From Tenacibaculum sp. 190524A05c (GTDB lineage Bacteria > Bacteroidota > Bacteroidia > Flavobacteriales > Flavobacteriaceae), in NCBI RefSeq assembly GCF_964036595.1, contig NZ_OZ038523.1, positions 1,516,501 through 1,580,500 of the forward strand: DNA of 64,000 bases, written 5' to 3'. The position numbers and the translations under genes are program-made. Every line of letters starts with the position of its first letter. Position 1 is the first letter of the stretch. The notes beneath the pieces were generated by a model. The model made no database searches. It was not told the origin of the DNA and saw nothing but the letters and a program-made list of their open reading frames with translations. Below, piece by piece: positions 6,699 to 15,803 of this stretch.

Positions 6699-8081
6699 TT
6701 ATTTAGGAGCCCAAACTGAGTAGCTCTTAGGTGGCACTTGAATTTTCACCCATCTACCTCCTTGTGTTACCGGCTCCCAATTTGAATTACCTGTATAATC
6801 CTTAATTCTTGTATTAGACCAATTTGTCTCTATCCATCTCTCTTTCCATGAATTTGAATTATTTATGTAAACTACTAAACCAGCATTATTATAACCATTT
6901 CTTTTAGCTACATACTCATCGTTATCCGTATATAATACATTTGTGGAACCACCTGCTAAATTATTATGTATCCAGATCAAATTATTCATACGACCTTTAT
7001 CTAACCATTCTTCATAATCTCTATAAAATATTGTAGGATATCCTTCGTGTGTTAAGATATAGGCATAAGCCAACAATTTATTATTAATGATTTCATCAGT
7101 ATCGTGATTTGCCACGAAAGTTACTGCTTTAGTTGAATTTCTTTTCCAAAGCATATCATCATTTAACCTATTTAGGTTATTCCCCATAAAGGCGTCTCTC
7201 ATTCTATAATAACAAGCAAAATCAAAAGCAGATGACTGCGCTTCCCCAGACCACCAGTCAAGAGTTCCTGCATTTCCATCCCAATATTCACCAACAGAGA
7301 AACCACCAACTGAGTTATTCCACTCTCTAACTACCCATGGTTCAAATCCCTTTACATAATCAAATCTCCATCCATCAAATCCCATTACATTTTTATAATA
7401 CTTAGCAACACTGTTAGACCTTTTCCATAACCAATCTTGCACATAAGGTTGACAATGACTTAAATCTGGAAAACCTCCAAAGACTCCTGAATCACTATTA
7501 CACGTCGCATTTGGATGGAAATCAGCATTACTTCTATAAAATTTACCAGAAAGAGGATTAAAATCTGTGTAGTAAGGTGTTCCTGTGTAAGGGTTTGGTT
7601 CTAGATCTCCTCCACTATTATGATTAATTACAATATCTGCAATTACACTTAGTCTTGCACTATGTGCTTCATTAATTAAACTCTCCAATTCTGATTTTGA
7701 ACCAAAACGAGTTTCTGTACTTCCCATTTGGTTATATTGACCAAAATCGTAATAATCAAAAGGATCATATCCCATAGAGAACGCTCCATTCTGAGCTTTA
7801 GAAACTGGAGGTAACCAAATTGCATCAATACCAGCATTGCTCCAATCTTGAACTTTACCTTCTATGACTTGCCACCATGTTCCTCCTGCTGGAACATCCC
7901 AATAAAATGCTTGCATCATCACACCTGTACCTATTGGTTTCAAGGATGATCTTGAAGCAACATTTACATTCTCTTTTAAATTAGATTCTAATTGTTGATT
8001 TTCATCTTGAATACCCATATCATCCGAACAAGAATAATGGACAAACAAAATGATAATTAATAATTTTTGAAAGGTTTTCAT
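6699..8081 (-). CDS. Surface-lipoprotein alpha-amylase (GH13)
   Basis: A 460-residue secreted alpha-amylase. A lipoprotein signal peptide ends at Cys18, followed by SDD, which resembles the Bacteroidota lipoprotein export signal for surface display. The GH13 catalytic motifs are intact: DIVINH (149-154), GWRFD with nucleophile Asp241, VGEYW with acid/base Glu266, and VANHD with Asp327. A C-terminal beta domain ends at SVWAPK. The N-terminal wording MQAFYWDVP...GGTWW and MGYDPFDYYDFGQYNQ resembles archaeal (Thermococcus/Pyrococcus, GH13_7) enzymes more than classic bacterial ones; this is from memory. It should cut starch or glycogen at the cell surface. No SusCD partners are nearby. The ATG at 8081 is preferred because the frame upstream lacks a signal. 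Confidence 0.9.
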   Translation of the reverse strand: MKTFQKLLIIILFVHYSCSDDMGIQDENQQLESNLKENVNVASRSSLKPIGTGVMMQAFYWDVPAGGTWWQVIEGKVQDWSNAGIDAIWLPPVSKAQNGAFSMGYDPFDYYDFGQYNQMGSTETRFGSKSELESLINEAHSARLSVIADIVINHNSGGDLEPNPYTGTPYYTDFNPLSGKFYRSNADFHPNATCNSDSGVFGGFPDLSHCQPYVQDWLWKRSNSVAKYYKNVMGFDGWRFDYVKGFEPWVVREWNNSVGGFSVGEYWDGNAGTLDWWSGEAQSSAFDFACYYRMRDAFMGNNLNRLNDDMLWKRNSTKAVTFVANHDTDEIINNKLLAYAYILTHEGYPTIFYRDYEEWLDKGRMNNLIWIHNNLAGGSTNVLYTDNDEYVAKRNGYNNAGLVVYINNSNSWKERWIETNWSNTRIKDYTGNSNWEPVTQGGRWVKIQVPPKSYSVWAPK

Positions 8082-8147
8082 CTTAATTAGGTTTTTGTTT
8101 CTAGTGAAATTATACATTGAAAACCGAACGGCGAAATCGGTGTAGAA

Positions 8148-8163
8148 ACGAAATCGATTTCGT
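8148..8163. promoter_or_regulatory. 16-bp perfect palindrome upstream of the amylase, candidate LacI-type operator
   Basis: ACGAAATCGATTTCGT is a perfect palindrome with a central CG, 67 bases before the amylase start. A partial copy (GCGAAATCGG, 8131-8140) lies nearer the gene. LacI-family regulators bind palindromes of this kind, and sugar-regulated amylases are common targets. No regulator gene is in the window. Confidence 0.45.
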
Positions 8164-8215
8164 GTTAATAAATTGATGTATTAATAATAAAATGAATAGA
8201 AAATATAGGAAAAAC

Positions 8216-8245
8216 AAAATGAGAATCATAAAAGATTCTCATTTT
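8216..8245 (-). terminator. Terminator of the acyl-CoA dehydrogenase unit
   Basis: AAAATGAGAATC and GATTCTCATTTT form a 12-bp stem with a 6-base loop; the minus strand continues TTTTGTTTTT. It lies 28 bases after the dehydrogenase stop. Confidence 0.75.
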
Positions 8246-8272
8246 ATAAATAGTTATATTAACAACTAAAGT

Positions 8273-9430
8273 TTATGTTGCTGGTTTATATTCTTTTTTA
8301 TCGATTACCATTTTAGCAATAATCTCTTTTAAGATTTCAGAAGTACCACCGCCAATAGGTCCTAATCTACTATCTCTAAACATTCTTGCTAACGGATAAT
8401 CTTCCATGTAACCATATCCTCCTAAAAGTTGTAATGCGTCATAAATAACTTCATCTGCAATTTTAGTAGAAAGTAATTTACTCATACTAGCTTCTTTCAC
8501 AACATAGATTCCATCATTTAGTCGCTTTGTAATTGAGTAGTTATACTCCTTACACATATCAACTTTAGAAGCCATCTCTGCTACACTATGACGTAAAGCT
8601 TGGAATTTATTAATCTTTCTACCGAAAGCTTCGCGCTCATCCATATATTGAATTGCATATTCCACAGCATATTCAGCTCTAGCATGAGCATTCACACCCA
8701 TAATTAATCGCTCTAAAGCAAAGTGTTGCATAATGTATGGGAACCCCATTCCTTCTTCACCCATCAGATTTTCCTTAGGAATAACTACATTATCAAATGC
8801 AATCTCTCCAGTATCTGACGCTCTCCATCCTAATTTATTCAATTTAGTAGATGAAACACCTTTCGTATCTCTATCAACTAAAAATATACTCATTCCCTTA
8901 TGTTTGTCTTCTGGATTTGTCTTAGCCGCAACAATTAAGTAATCTGAATACACTCCATTTGTAATAAATGTTTTAGAACCATTAATTACATAATTATCTC
9001 CATCTTTAACTGCTGTAGTTCTCATACCAGCAACATCACTTCCTCCAAATGGTTCTGTAATACAAAGACAACCGATTTTCTTACCTTCAATACTAGGAGC
9101 TAAATACTCTCTTTTAATTCTGTCGTCACCTTCTTTCTTTAAATGCGTCATCGCTAAGTAAGCATGTGCCCACATAGCTGCTGCAAAACCTCCAGAGTTT
9201 ATTCTTTGTAACTCTTCTAGAAATATAACTGTATAAAATAAATCAAGATCTAGTCCACCATATTCTTCAGGTTGATGTAAACCGAAATACCCCATCTCTC
9301 CGAATTTCTCCCAGATGAAACGATCAATTGTTCCAGTTTCTTCCCACTTTTCAATATGTGGAACTACTTCTTTCTGTAAAAAGTCTCTAAAACTTTTACG
9401 AAATGAATCATGCTCTTCAGTAAAATACAT
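8273..9430 (-). CDS. Acyl-CoA dehydrogenase
   Basis: A 385-residue flavoenzyme of normal length that makes the first double bond in acyl-CoA beta-oxidation. Family signatures are clear: CITEPFGGSDVAGMRT (FAD/substrate region), KTFITNG, and the C-terminal GGYGYMEDYPLARMFRD. The usual catalytic Glu before GTSEI is Gly here (IGGGTSEI). Long-chain and isovaleryl enzymes also have this feature and take the base from an earlier helix, and Glu residues are present in the matching segment (ARAEYAVEYA). It is therefore probably active and of long-chain type. It follows the HhH gene after 30 bases. Confidence 0.93.
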   Translation of the reverse strand: MYFTEEHDSFRKSFRDFLQKEVVPHIEKWEETGTIDRFIWEKFGEMGYFGLHQPEEYGGLDLDLFYTVIFLEELQRINSGGFAAAMWAHAYLAMTHLKKEGDDRIKREYLAPSIEGKKIGCLCITEPFGGSDVAGMRTTAVKDGDNYVINGSKTFITNGVYSDYLIVAAKTNPEDKHKGMSIFLVDRDTKGVSSTKLNKLGWRASDTGEIAFDNVVIPKENLMGEEGMGFPYIMQHFALERLIMGVNAHARAEYAVEYAIQYMDEREAFGRKINKFQALRHSVAEMASKVDMCKEYNYSITKRLNDGIYVVKEASMSKLLSTKIADEVIYDALQLLGGYGYMEDYPLARMFRDSRLGPIGGGTSEILKEIIAKMVIDKKEYKPAT

Positions 9431-9460
9431 ACTGTATAAAAATTTTAATTTGGTTGTTTG

Positions 9461-10336
9461 TTATTCTGCTTTCAAATATAAGACTATTCTGTGGTATTTG
9501 TTTTGAGGGAAATCTTTAATATTTCTTAATTCTGATATATTTTGAAGCTCTGCAACTTCATCTCTGTAATCAAAAATCTTCTTGCATAAATTGTAATCTA
9601 TATAAGGATTACTGAGAACTTCCTTGAATGTAGCGGTGTTAACGTTAATTTTATCAATTTTAGGAGTTGACTGAATAGTAAACACTTTTAAGATTCTTTT
9701 AACAACTTCATCCTCTAATCCCCAAATTTCATTTAACTGATCTTCGAAAACAAAACCTTTTAATTTAGAACGATACTTAATAATTCTTTCAGATAATTTA
9801 ACTCCTACTCCATTAATTGTTTTAAAATCTTCTTGAGTTGCTAGATTAATATCATTTGTTGTAATCTCCATTTCCTTTTTTGCATTCGATTTCAATTCAG
9901 AGAATTTGGTTTTCTTTTTTGAAACCCAATCTGGGAACTTGAAATGTGGAGATATTTTATTTAATAAGGAATCCGAAACCAATGTGACGTTTTGAAATTC
10001 TTTAGCTGAATTTACATATTTGTTTCCCTTCCTAAATTTATGGAGTCTATCAATTTCTTCAATTGACATTCCCAATTGATATCCTTTATAATCTGTAATG
10101 AAATTTGGATTAAATGGAAAAATCTTGGGTTTTCTTTTTTCTATTTCAATTTTTCTTAAACTATCTATTTCTTTTTCAAAAGCCGCTATTTCTGTTGAAT
10201 TGATCTCTTCTTTATCATTTGAAGAGAAATCAACAAAAACATAAATTAACTGCAGTACAATTATTACCGCAATTAAAAATAAAATCCCATTTCTTTGGCT
10301 TTTAGTATACCAGAAATGGGATTTGAAATTATTCAT
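9461..10336 (-). CDS. ComEA-like helix-hairpin-helix membrane protein
   Basis: A 291-residue protein with one N-terminal transmembrane helix (about 16-36), a charged linker and two helix-hairpin-helix DNA-binding units: INLATQEDFKTINGVGVKLS (about 167-186) and INVNTATFKEVLSNPYIDY (about 234 on). ComEA proteins bind incoming DNA in the periplasm during natural transformation. The membrane anchor plus HhH layout fits that role, but the protein is longer than ComEA of model bacteria and the function in this phylum is not established. It lies 12 bases after the symporter gene. Confidence 0.75.
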   Translation of the reverse strand: MNNFKSHFWYTKSQRNGILFLIAVIIVLQLIYVFVDFSSNDKEEINSTEIAAFEKEIDSLRKIEIEKRKPKIFPFNPNFITDYKGYQLGMSIEEIDRLHKFRKGNKYVNSAKEFQNVTLVSDSLLNKISPHFKFPDWVSKKKTKFSELKSNAKKEMEITTNDINLATQEDFKTINGVGVKLSERIIKYRSKLKGFVFEDQLNEIWGLEDEVVKRILKVFTIQSTPKIDKINVNTATFKEVLSNPYIDYNLCKKIFDYRDEVAELQNISELRNIKDFPQNKYHRIVLYLKAE

Positions 10337-10348
10337 ATTAGAAAACTA

Positions 10349-11953
10349 TTATAAGCTTTTAATAGCTTCTAAATATCTCTTCAATTGTTTTTTAACCACA
10401 GGCATTAAGAAGTATAATCCTACCATGTTAGGGAATACCATTGCAAAAATCATTGCATCTGAGAACGCCCAAATAGAACCCATACTTGCCGCAGCACCAA
10501 TTACTACAAACGTTAAGAATAATAACTTATACGTTAAATCAGCTTTTTTACCTCTACCGAATAAGAATTTCCAAGATTGTAATCCGTAATAAGACCAAGA
10601 AATCATAGTTGATACCGCAAATAATACAACTGCGATAGTTAAGAATACATTAGAATAAGGGATATATTGAGCAAACGCCTTAGAAGTAATTCCGGCTCCT
10701 TCGTAACGAAGACCATCAATTAAAACACCACCTGTTCCATCTCCACCATATTCAAAAACACCTCCAGTGTTAAAAATAATGATAACTAAAGCTGTCATTG
10801 TACAAATAACAACAGTATCAATAAAAGGCTCTAATAATGCTACTAAACCTTCAGAAGCAGAGTATTTCGTTTTTACAGCTGAGTGCGCAATCGAAGCTGA
10901 ACCTGCTCCTGCCTCATTTGAGAATGCCGCTCTTTTAAATCCTACCAATAACACTCCTATAACTCCTCCAACACCAATAGCTTTTGGATTAAACGCCTCA
11001 CTAAAAATAAGACCAAATGCATCGTCTACTAAAGTAACATTACTTAAAATAATGTATAAACAAGCAATGATATACAATACCGCCATAAAAGGAACTACCT
11101 TTTCAGTTACTGTAGCAATACGCTTGATTCCTCCAATAATAATGATACCAACTAAAATTGCTAATATAATTCCAATAATGGCACCAGCTCCAGTACTTTC
11201 TAAACCTAATAATTCTTTAAGTACGATTGTTGCTTGGTTAGATTGAGCAGCATTTCCACCACCAAAAGAACCACCAATACAAAAGACAGCAAATAACACA
11301 GCTGTAATTTTACCTAATATTGTAAAACCTTTGTCTTTCAATCCTTTTGATAAATAATACATTGGACCACCATATACTGTACCTTCTTCATCTACATCTC
11401 TATATTGCACACCTAAAGTACACTCTACGAATTTTGTTGACATTCCTAATAAACCACAAATAATCATCCAGAAAGTAGCTCCAGGACCACCTAAAGCAAT
11501 AGCTAAAGCTACCCCAGCAATGTTACCATTACCTACAGTACCAGAAACTGCAGTTGCTAGAGCTTGGAAGTGAGTAACCTCTCCTTCTTGACTTTCATCT
11601 CTGATAGTTTCAATAGAATCACCACCTGGTGTAGAATCTCCATAAGAAGTTTCTACAACACCTTTATCTACCTCATCATACTTTCCTCTAACAACATTAA
11701 TAGCAGTTAGGAAGTGACGAATGTTTGGAAATCCAAAATAAATTGTAAAAAATACAGCACTGAAAACTAATAATACAAGAACAAATGGAATCTTAACGGT
11801 ACCATTGTCATAGACTAAAAAGAAAATCATTTCGCTGAAAAAATCAGAAAATGGTTTGAATGCTTCATCAATTTTCTGATCTAAACCTTTCTCTTGAGCA
11901 AAGGTTAACATCGGTACTATAGCAAATAGTAACGTTAAAAGTTTTTTATTCAT
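10349..11953 (-). CDS. Alanine/glycine:cation symporter family protein (AGCS)
   Basis: A 534-residue inner-membrane carrier with about 10-11 helices. The family signature is present as GNGNIAGVALAIALGGPGATFW (about residues 142-163), with NEAGAGSASIAHS later. AGCS carriers import alanine or glycine with Na+ or H+. The N-terminus begins with a signal-peptide-like helix and an extra acidic segment before the core, which is frequent in this phylum. It is the first gene of a unit with the HhH and acyl-CoA dehydrogenase genes. Confidence 0.92.
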   Translation of the reverse strand: MNKKLLTLLFAIVPMLTFAQEKGLDQKIDEAFKPFSDFFSEMIFFLVYDNGTVKIPFVLVLLVFSAVFFTIYFGFPNIRHFLTAINVVRGKYDEVDKGVVETSYGDSTPGGDSIETIRDESQEGEVTHFQALATAVSGTVGNGNIAGVALAIALGGPGATFWMIICGLLGMSTKFVECTLGVQYRDVDEEGTVYGGPMYYLSKGLKDKGFTILGKITAVLFAVFCIGGSFGGGNAAQSNQATIVLKELLGLESTGAGAIIGIILAILVGIIIIGGIKRIATVTEKVVPFMAVLYIIACLYIILSNVTLVDDAFGLIFSEAFNPKAIGVGGVIGVLLVGFKRAAFSNEAGAGSASIAHSAVKTKYSASEGLVALLEPFIDTVVICTMTALVIIIFNTGGVFEYGGDGTGGVLIDGLRYEGAGITSKAFAQYIPYSNVFLTIAVVLFAVSTMISWSYYGLQSWKFLFGRGKKADLTYKLLFLTFVVIGAAASMGSIWAFSDAMIFAMVFPNMVGLYFLMPVVKKQLKRYLEAIKSL

Positions 11954-12051
11954 AATAGTGTAAATAATAGTTTTTTTGAATTAGTGGTGCGCAATATCTT
12001 AAAAAACTGACCTTTTGGCAAGTTTTTCGAGTTAAAACTAATGTATTGGCA

Positions 12052-13056
12052 TTAAAATAGTGCTCGTAACTTTTGGATTTGTTCAGGCCTTCCTAAGACA
12101 ATTAAATTACATCCAGCCTCTAGTTTCAATGAGGCTTCAGGATTTATAATATACTCTTCTTCAGTAGTTTTATAACCGATTACAGTACAACCCGTTTTCT
12201 TTCTTAAATCTAAATCAAGTATCGTTTTATTTAAATATTCTTTGGGTAAATCGTTAATTGCAACTTCTTCTAGATTCGCCGTTGTATCGCCTTCTATTGT
12301 AAGTCTATCAACAAACTCAATAACATCAGGAGTTACAACGAGTGAAGCCATATGTGCTCCTCCTAATTTATCTGGCATGATTACGTTATTAGCACCTGCA
12401 ATTTTTAACTTGCTATATGTACTTTCCTTTGATGCTCTACTAATGATCTTACATTTTTTATTCAACTGACTAGCTGTTAGTACCACAAACAAGTTGTCCG
12501 CATCTGAAGGTAAAGCTGTAATTAAAAATTTTGCGTTATTAATTCCTGCTTTTAATAAAGTTTCGTCAGAGGTAGCATCTCCTTCAACATTTAAAACTTT
12601 TCGCTCATCAAGTTGTTTAATTAGCTCTTTATCTTTTTCTATAATTACAACATCGCGTTTGTAACTTTTTAATTTTGCAAGTGCTTGTTTTCCGTTTCTA
12701 CCAAAACCACAAACAATTGTATGTCCGTTTAGTTGTTCTATTTGTTTTTGCACTCTTTTAATTTTTAGTTGTTGAAAAAAATCTCCACTAATAAGATACT
12801 CAGAAAAAGATGAGACTGCGTAACCAAAAGTGAATAAGCTAGATAATATTAAAAATGTAGTAAACAGTTTTTCTTCCGGAGTAAAAGGATGAACTTCGCC
12901 AAAACCAACAGTGGTTACTGTAATTACAGTCATGTAAAACGCATCTATAAAAGAATAATCAAACAGCAAGAAGTAACCAAAGATCCCAATAAAAAAGGTT
13001 AATCCACTAAAGAATATAGCTTTATATAAACGTGACCGAAAAACTAGTTTAATCAT
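12052..13056 (-). CDS. Two-TM potassium channel with RCK (TrkA-N/TrkA-C) domains
   Basis: A 334-residue MthK-like channel subunit: TM1 (about 12-32), a pore loop with filter TVTTVGFGE, TM2 (about 63-83), then a Rossmann RCK domain (TIVCGFGRNGKQ, about 114) and a TrkA-C domain at the end (about 250-334). RCK domains gate by ligands such as Ca2+, nucleotides or Na+. The filter is TVGFG in place of TVGYG, still K+ selective in known channels. It overlaps the PspC gene by 4 bases (ATGA), so the two are translated together. Confidence 0.9.
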   Translation of the reverse strand: MIKLVFRSRLYKAIFFSGLTFFIGIFGYFLLFDYSFIDAFYMTVITVTTVGFGEVHPFTPEEKLFTTFLILSSLFTFGYAVSSFSEYLISGDFFQQLKIKRVQKQIEQLNGHTIVCGFGRNGKQALAKLKSYKRDVVIIEKDKELIKQLDERKVLNVEGDATSDETLLKAGINNAKFLITALPSDADNLFVVLTASQLNKKCKIISRASKESTYSKLKIAGANNVIMPDKLGGAHMASLVVTPDVIEFVDRLTIEGDTTANLEEVAINDLPKEYLNKTILDLDLRKKTGCTVIGYKTTEEEYIINPEASLKLEAGCNLIVLGRPEQIQKLRALF

Positions 13057-13280
13057 AAATCAAATACCGAAGTTCGTTTTGTATAGATCCTATCTTTCAA
13101 TCGAAGTAAAAAGGCAATAATTAAATACAATCCAAAAGACAACCCAATAGTTACAAATGATATGTAAATAAAAAACAAGCGAACATTCACTGCTCTCATT
13201 CCTAATCTATCAGCCAATCTTGATGAAACATCAAATCCATTTCTTTCAAAAAAGTGTCTTATACCATGTACAACCTTCAT
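13053..13280 (-). CDS. PspC domain protein
   Basis: A 75-residue protein: a basic N-terminal segment (RHFFERNGFDVSSRLADRLG) followed by a PspC-type hydrophobic hairpin (VRLFFIYISFVTIGLSFGLY) and a charged C-terminus. PspC proteins sit in the inner membrane and take part in envelope-stress responses in enterobacteria. It lies 3 bases after the CHAT gene and overlaps the K+ channel gene by 4 bases. Confidence 0.8.
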   Translation of the reverse strand: MKVVHGIRHFFERNGFDVSSRLADRLGMRAVNVRLFFIYISFVTIGLSFGLYLIIAFLLRLKDRIYTKRTSVFDL

Positions 13281-13283
13281 AAT

Positions 13284-15800
13284 TCAAAATTTCTTTTTTG
13301 CTATTTGTAAAAATATTATAATAAAAATAACGAGACCCAAAATTACATAAAATAATTGCGAAGTGTTCTGATTTTCACTAACGGAACCATAATACACAAA
13401 GGCTCCCCAATAATATGGAGACTTATAAGCGTTCTCTATTTCTGGATTATTCAAATACTTCAATTTCGCAGTTCGACTTGCATCATCTATGGAATTAATC
13501 TCCTTCAAAGAAGTATAAAAACTTTGAATTACTTCTGACGTTGATTTATCATTTATTTCCCAAAGCGTAAATATTAGATTTTCAACACCAATATAACTGA
13601 ATCCTCTTGCTATGCTCATTGCTCCTTCTCCTTTTACTAAAGTACCAATTCCCGTATCACAAGCACTAAGCACAACTAAATCGGCATTACATTCTAAACT
13701 ATATAAATCATTTAAATATAACTTTTCATCATAAAACTCTATATATGCATCACTTATAACACCAGTATTTCTGGAATGTGTTGAAACATGTAAAATCTCG
13801 GCTTCTTTACTAGTTTCTATAAATTTATCTTTTTTAGCTTTTTCATTTTTATAAATCTCCGATATATATTCTTTTTCTATAACATTTGCTTCATTCAGAG
13901 AATATGATAGTTCCTTAATAGTTCCTTTGAAAACTGGGAAAAAACCTGTTATTTTTTTTGGATTCAGATTACCATTACCATTTAAAAACGTATTGGTATT
14001 AAAAGCATAAGTAATTTTATGATCTTTCATCAGAAACGGCATATTCTCGAAGTATAAATCATCGGTTTTCTTAGAAAGCAAGGTTTCAAAAGGAATGAAG
14101 TTGAGTAAACCATCAGTGATTAATACGATATTTTTATATTCTTCCAATTCATCAAATCTCAATTTTTTATAGAGATTGTGACTCTTTAAAACATAATCGC
14201 TAACATTATTATTAATAACAGATGGTGAATTAAAAAAACGTATGTAATCCAATATATTTTTCTGTAAATCAGAAGTAACTTTGATTGTATTTACTTTTAT
14301 ATGCTTCGAAGTAATTATGAACTGATATAGATTCTTTTCACCAAAGAAGTAATTTACTAATGCCGTTTCTTTATCTTTTATTTTTTGTTGAATTTTAAGG
14401 AGTGATACTTCTTCATTAAAATCATTGGCATATTTTTCTCTAATCGATGTCGAGACCTCCTTTAACTGCACTCCGACTTTACTGTATTCATTATATAGCA
14501 TCTGAATTGAATCCATCGACAACTCTTCTTCTTGCAGACTAAGAATAATCGAAGTCAGTTTTACTTGTTGTCTTTTTAAACTTTCTTCTATCTTCAATAA
14601 GCTATCATTAGGATACTTTTTTCGAATTCTTTTATGCATCAATCTATCTTTCAAAGACGATGCTTTGCCTTTATTTGCGTAATTAAACGCTTTTTCAAGT
14701 GATTCTATAGTTCTGTTTTCTTCATAATCCTGAAGAAGTAATTGAATACATTTTTCACTTCTTTTCCTTTTTTCTGACTGCAATAAAATTTTAGTCTCTT
14801 CTACAGAAATATTTCTTTCTAAAAGATCACTTACGTAAAAACTTAGATTATAATTGTCTAGAGAATCTTCAATAGTAGTACTCAAACTTGCCTTCATATC
14901 AAAAACATCTATCAACAAACTTTCAGCATATAAATGATCTTGAGTAATATGATCTCCAGGTTGATATGTCGGTATTAAATTCATTAGAACCTCATCTAAA
15001 AGCATATTCGCTGCTACACTATTCTTCAATAGTAACTGTAATTGAGCTTCCTCCAATAAATATTTAACCTTATCTCTTATACTAATTTTAATACTTCTTT
15101 CCTTTTTAGCTCTTTCAAAAAAGAGTTTCGCTTTATGGAAATCTCCAGAGTTTAACCAGTTGATATAATTCAAATAATTAGAGCTTACCTCTCCATTAGT
15201 TGTATTCATTAGAAGCAAACTGTAGTTTCTTATATCTTCAAGGTTTTTCTTTTGATCTTCATCAACTTGATATAAGTTCAAAGTTTCAGTTGCAATTTTC
15301 ACCACAACTTTATGCTTGTTAATACTTTGATATAGCGCTAATAAATTTATTATTCCGGCTATTTTTTGAGATTGCTTACGTTCTTTTTCAGCAATGGAGA
15401 TGTAATATTTAATGGTGTTTTCAGCATTTACAAAGTCCTTAGTTTGAATATATAAGTTCCCTAATGGTTTTAAACAATATTCAATGATATCGTAATTCTG
15501 TAAGTTATGATCTGTAAATCGTTTTCTTGCTTTCTCGTAAGAATGTATTGATTTTTGAAATTGTCCGTTCTCTTTTAAAAAGAAGGCTTTATTACACTGG
15601 AGAATTACCAAAGCTAAATGTTCATTGGAATTACCAACTTGATTTTCAAAAACAACTTCTTTTTTATTTAATTCCTTTAAAGCTGTATCTGATCTATTCT
15701 TCAGAAATTCATCTAAAGCATTGTAAATAGAGTTCTCTAATTCTTGAGCAGAAACAGAAAACGAAATTATCGATACTAAAAACAGAAGTATTATTCTCAT
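13284..15800 (-). CDS. CHAT-domain TPR protein, membrane-anchored (module 1)
   Basis: An 838-residue protein: a signal peptide (first 18 residues, ending SAQ), a long alpha-helical TPR-like region (about 25-430), and a C-terminal CHAT domain of the separase/caspase clan. Catalytic His675 (in HVSTHS) and Cys714 (in VVLSACDTG) are both present, so protease activity is plausible. A transmembrane helix (about 816-833) and basic tail (KKKF) end the protein, so most of it should lie in the periplasm. CHAT proteases cleave partners recognised by their TPR part; the target is unknown. The gene lies 3 bases after the PKD-barrel gene and 3 bases before pspC. A paralogue is at 25975-28668. Confidence 0.85.
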   Translation of the reverse strand: MRIILLFLVSIISFSVSAQELENSIYNALDEFLKNRSDTALKELNKKEVVFENQVGNSNEHLALVILQCNKAFFLKENGQFQKSIHSYEKARKRFTDHNLQNYDIIEYCLKPLGNLYIQTKDFVNAENTIKYYISIAEKERKQSQKIAGIINLLALYQSINKHKVVVKIATETLNLYQVDEDQKKNLEDIRNYSLLLMNTTNGEVSSNYLNYINWLNSGDFHKAKLFFERAKKERSIKISIRDKVKYLLEEAQLQLLLKNSVAANMLLDEVLMNLIPTYQPGDHITQDHLYAESLLIDVFDMKASLSTTIEDSLDNYNLSFYVSDLLERNISVEETKILLQSEKRKRSEKCIQLLLQDYEENRTIESLEKAFNYANKGKASSLKDRLMHKRIRKKYPNDSLLKIEESLKRQQVKLTSIILSLQEEELSMDSIQMLYNEYSKVGVQLKEVSTSIREKYANDFNEEVSLLKIQQKIKDKETALVNYFFGEKNLYQFIITSKHIKVNTIKVTSDLQKNILDYIRFFNSPSVINNNVSDYVLKSHNLYKKLRFDELEEYKNIVLITDGLLNFIPFETLLSKKTDDLYFENMPFLMKDHKITYAFNTNTFLNGNGNLNPKKITGFFPVFKGTIKELSYSLNEANVIEKEYISEIYKNEKAKKDKFIETSKEAEILHVSTHSRNTGVISDAYIEFYDEKLYLNDLYSLECNADLVVLSACDTGIGTLVKGEGAMSIARGFSYIGVENLIFTLWEINDKSTSEVIQSFYTSLKEINSIDDASRTAKLKYLNNPEIENAYKSPYYWGAFVYYGSVSENQNTSQLFYVILGLVIFIIIFLQIAKKKF

Positions 15801-15803
15801 TGC

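Noticed and set aside
8273..9430. Acyl-CoA dehydrogenase inactivated by loss of the catalytic Glu
   Set aside because: Long-chain and isovaleryl enzymes also have Gly there and use a Glu from an earlier helix, which is present.
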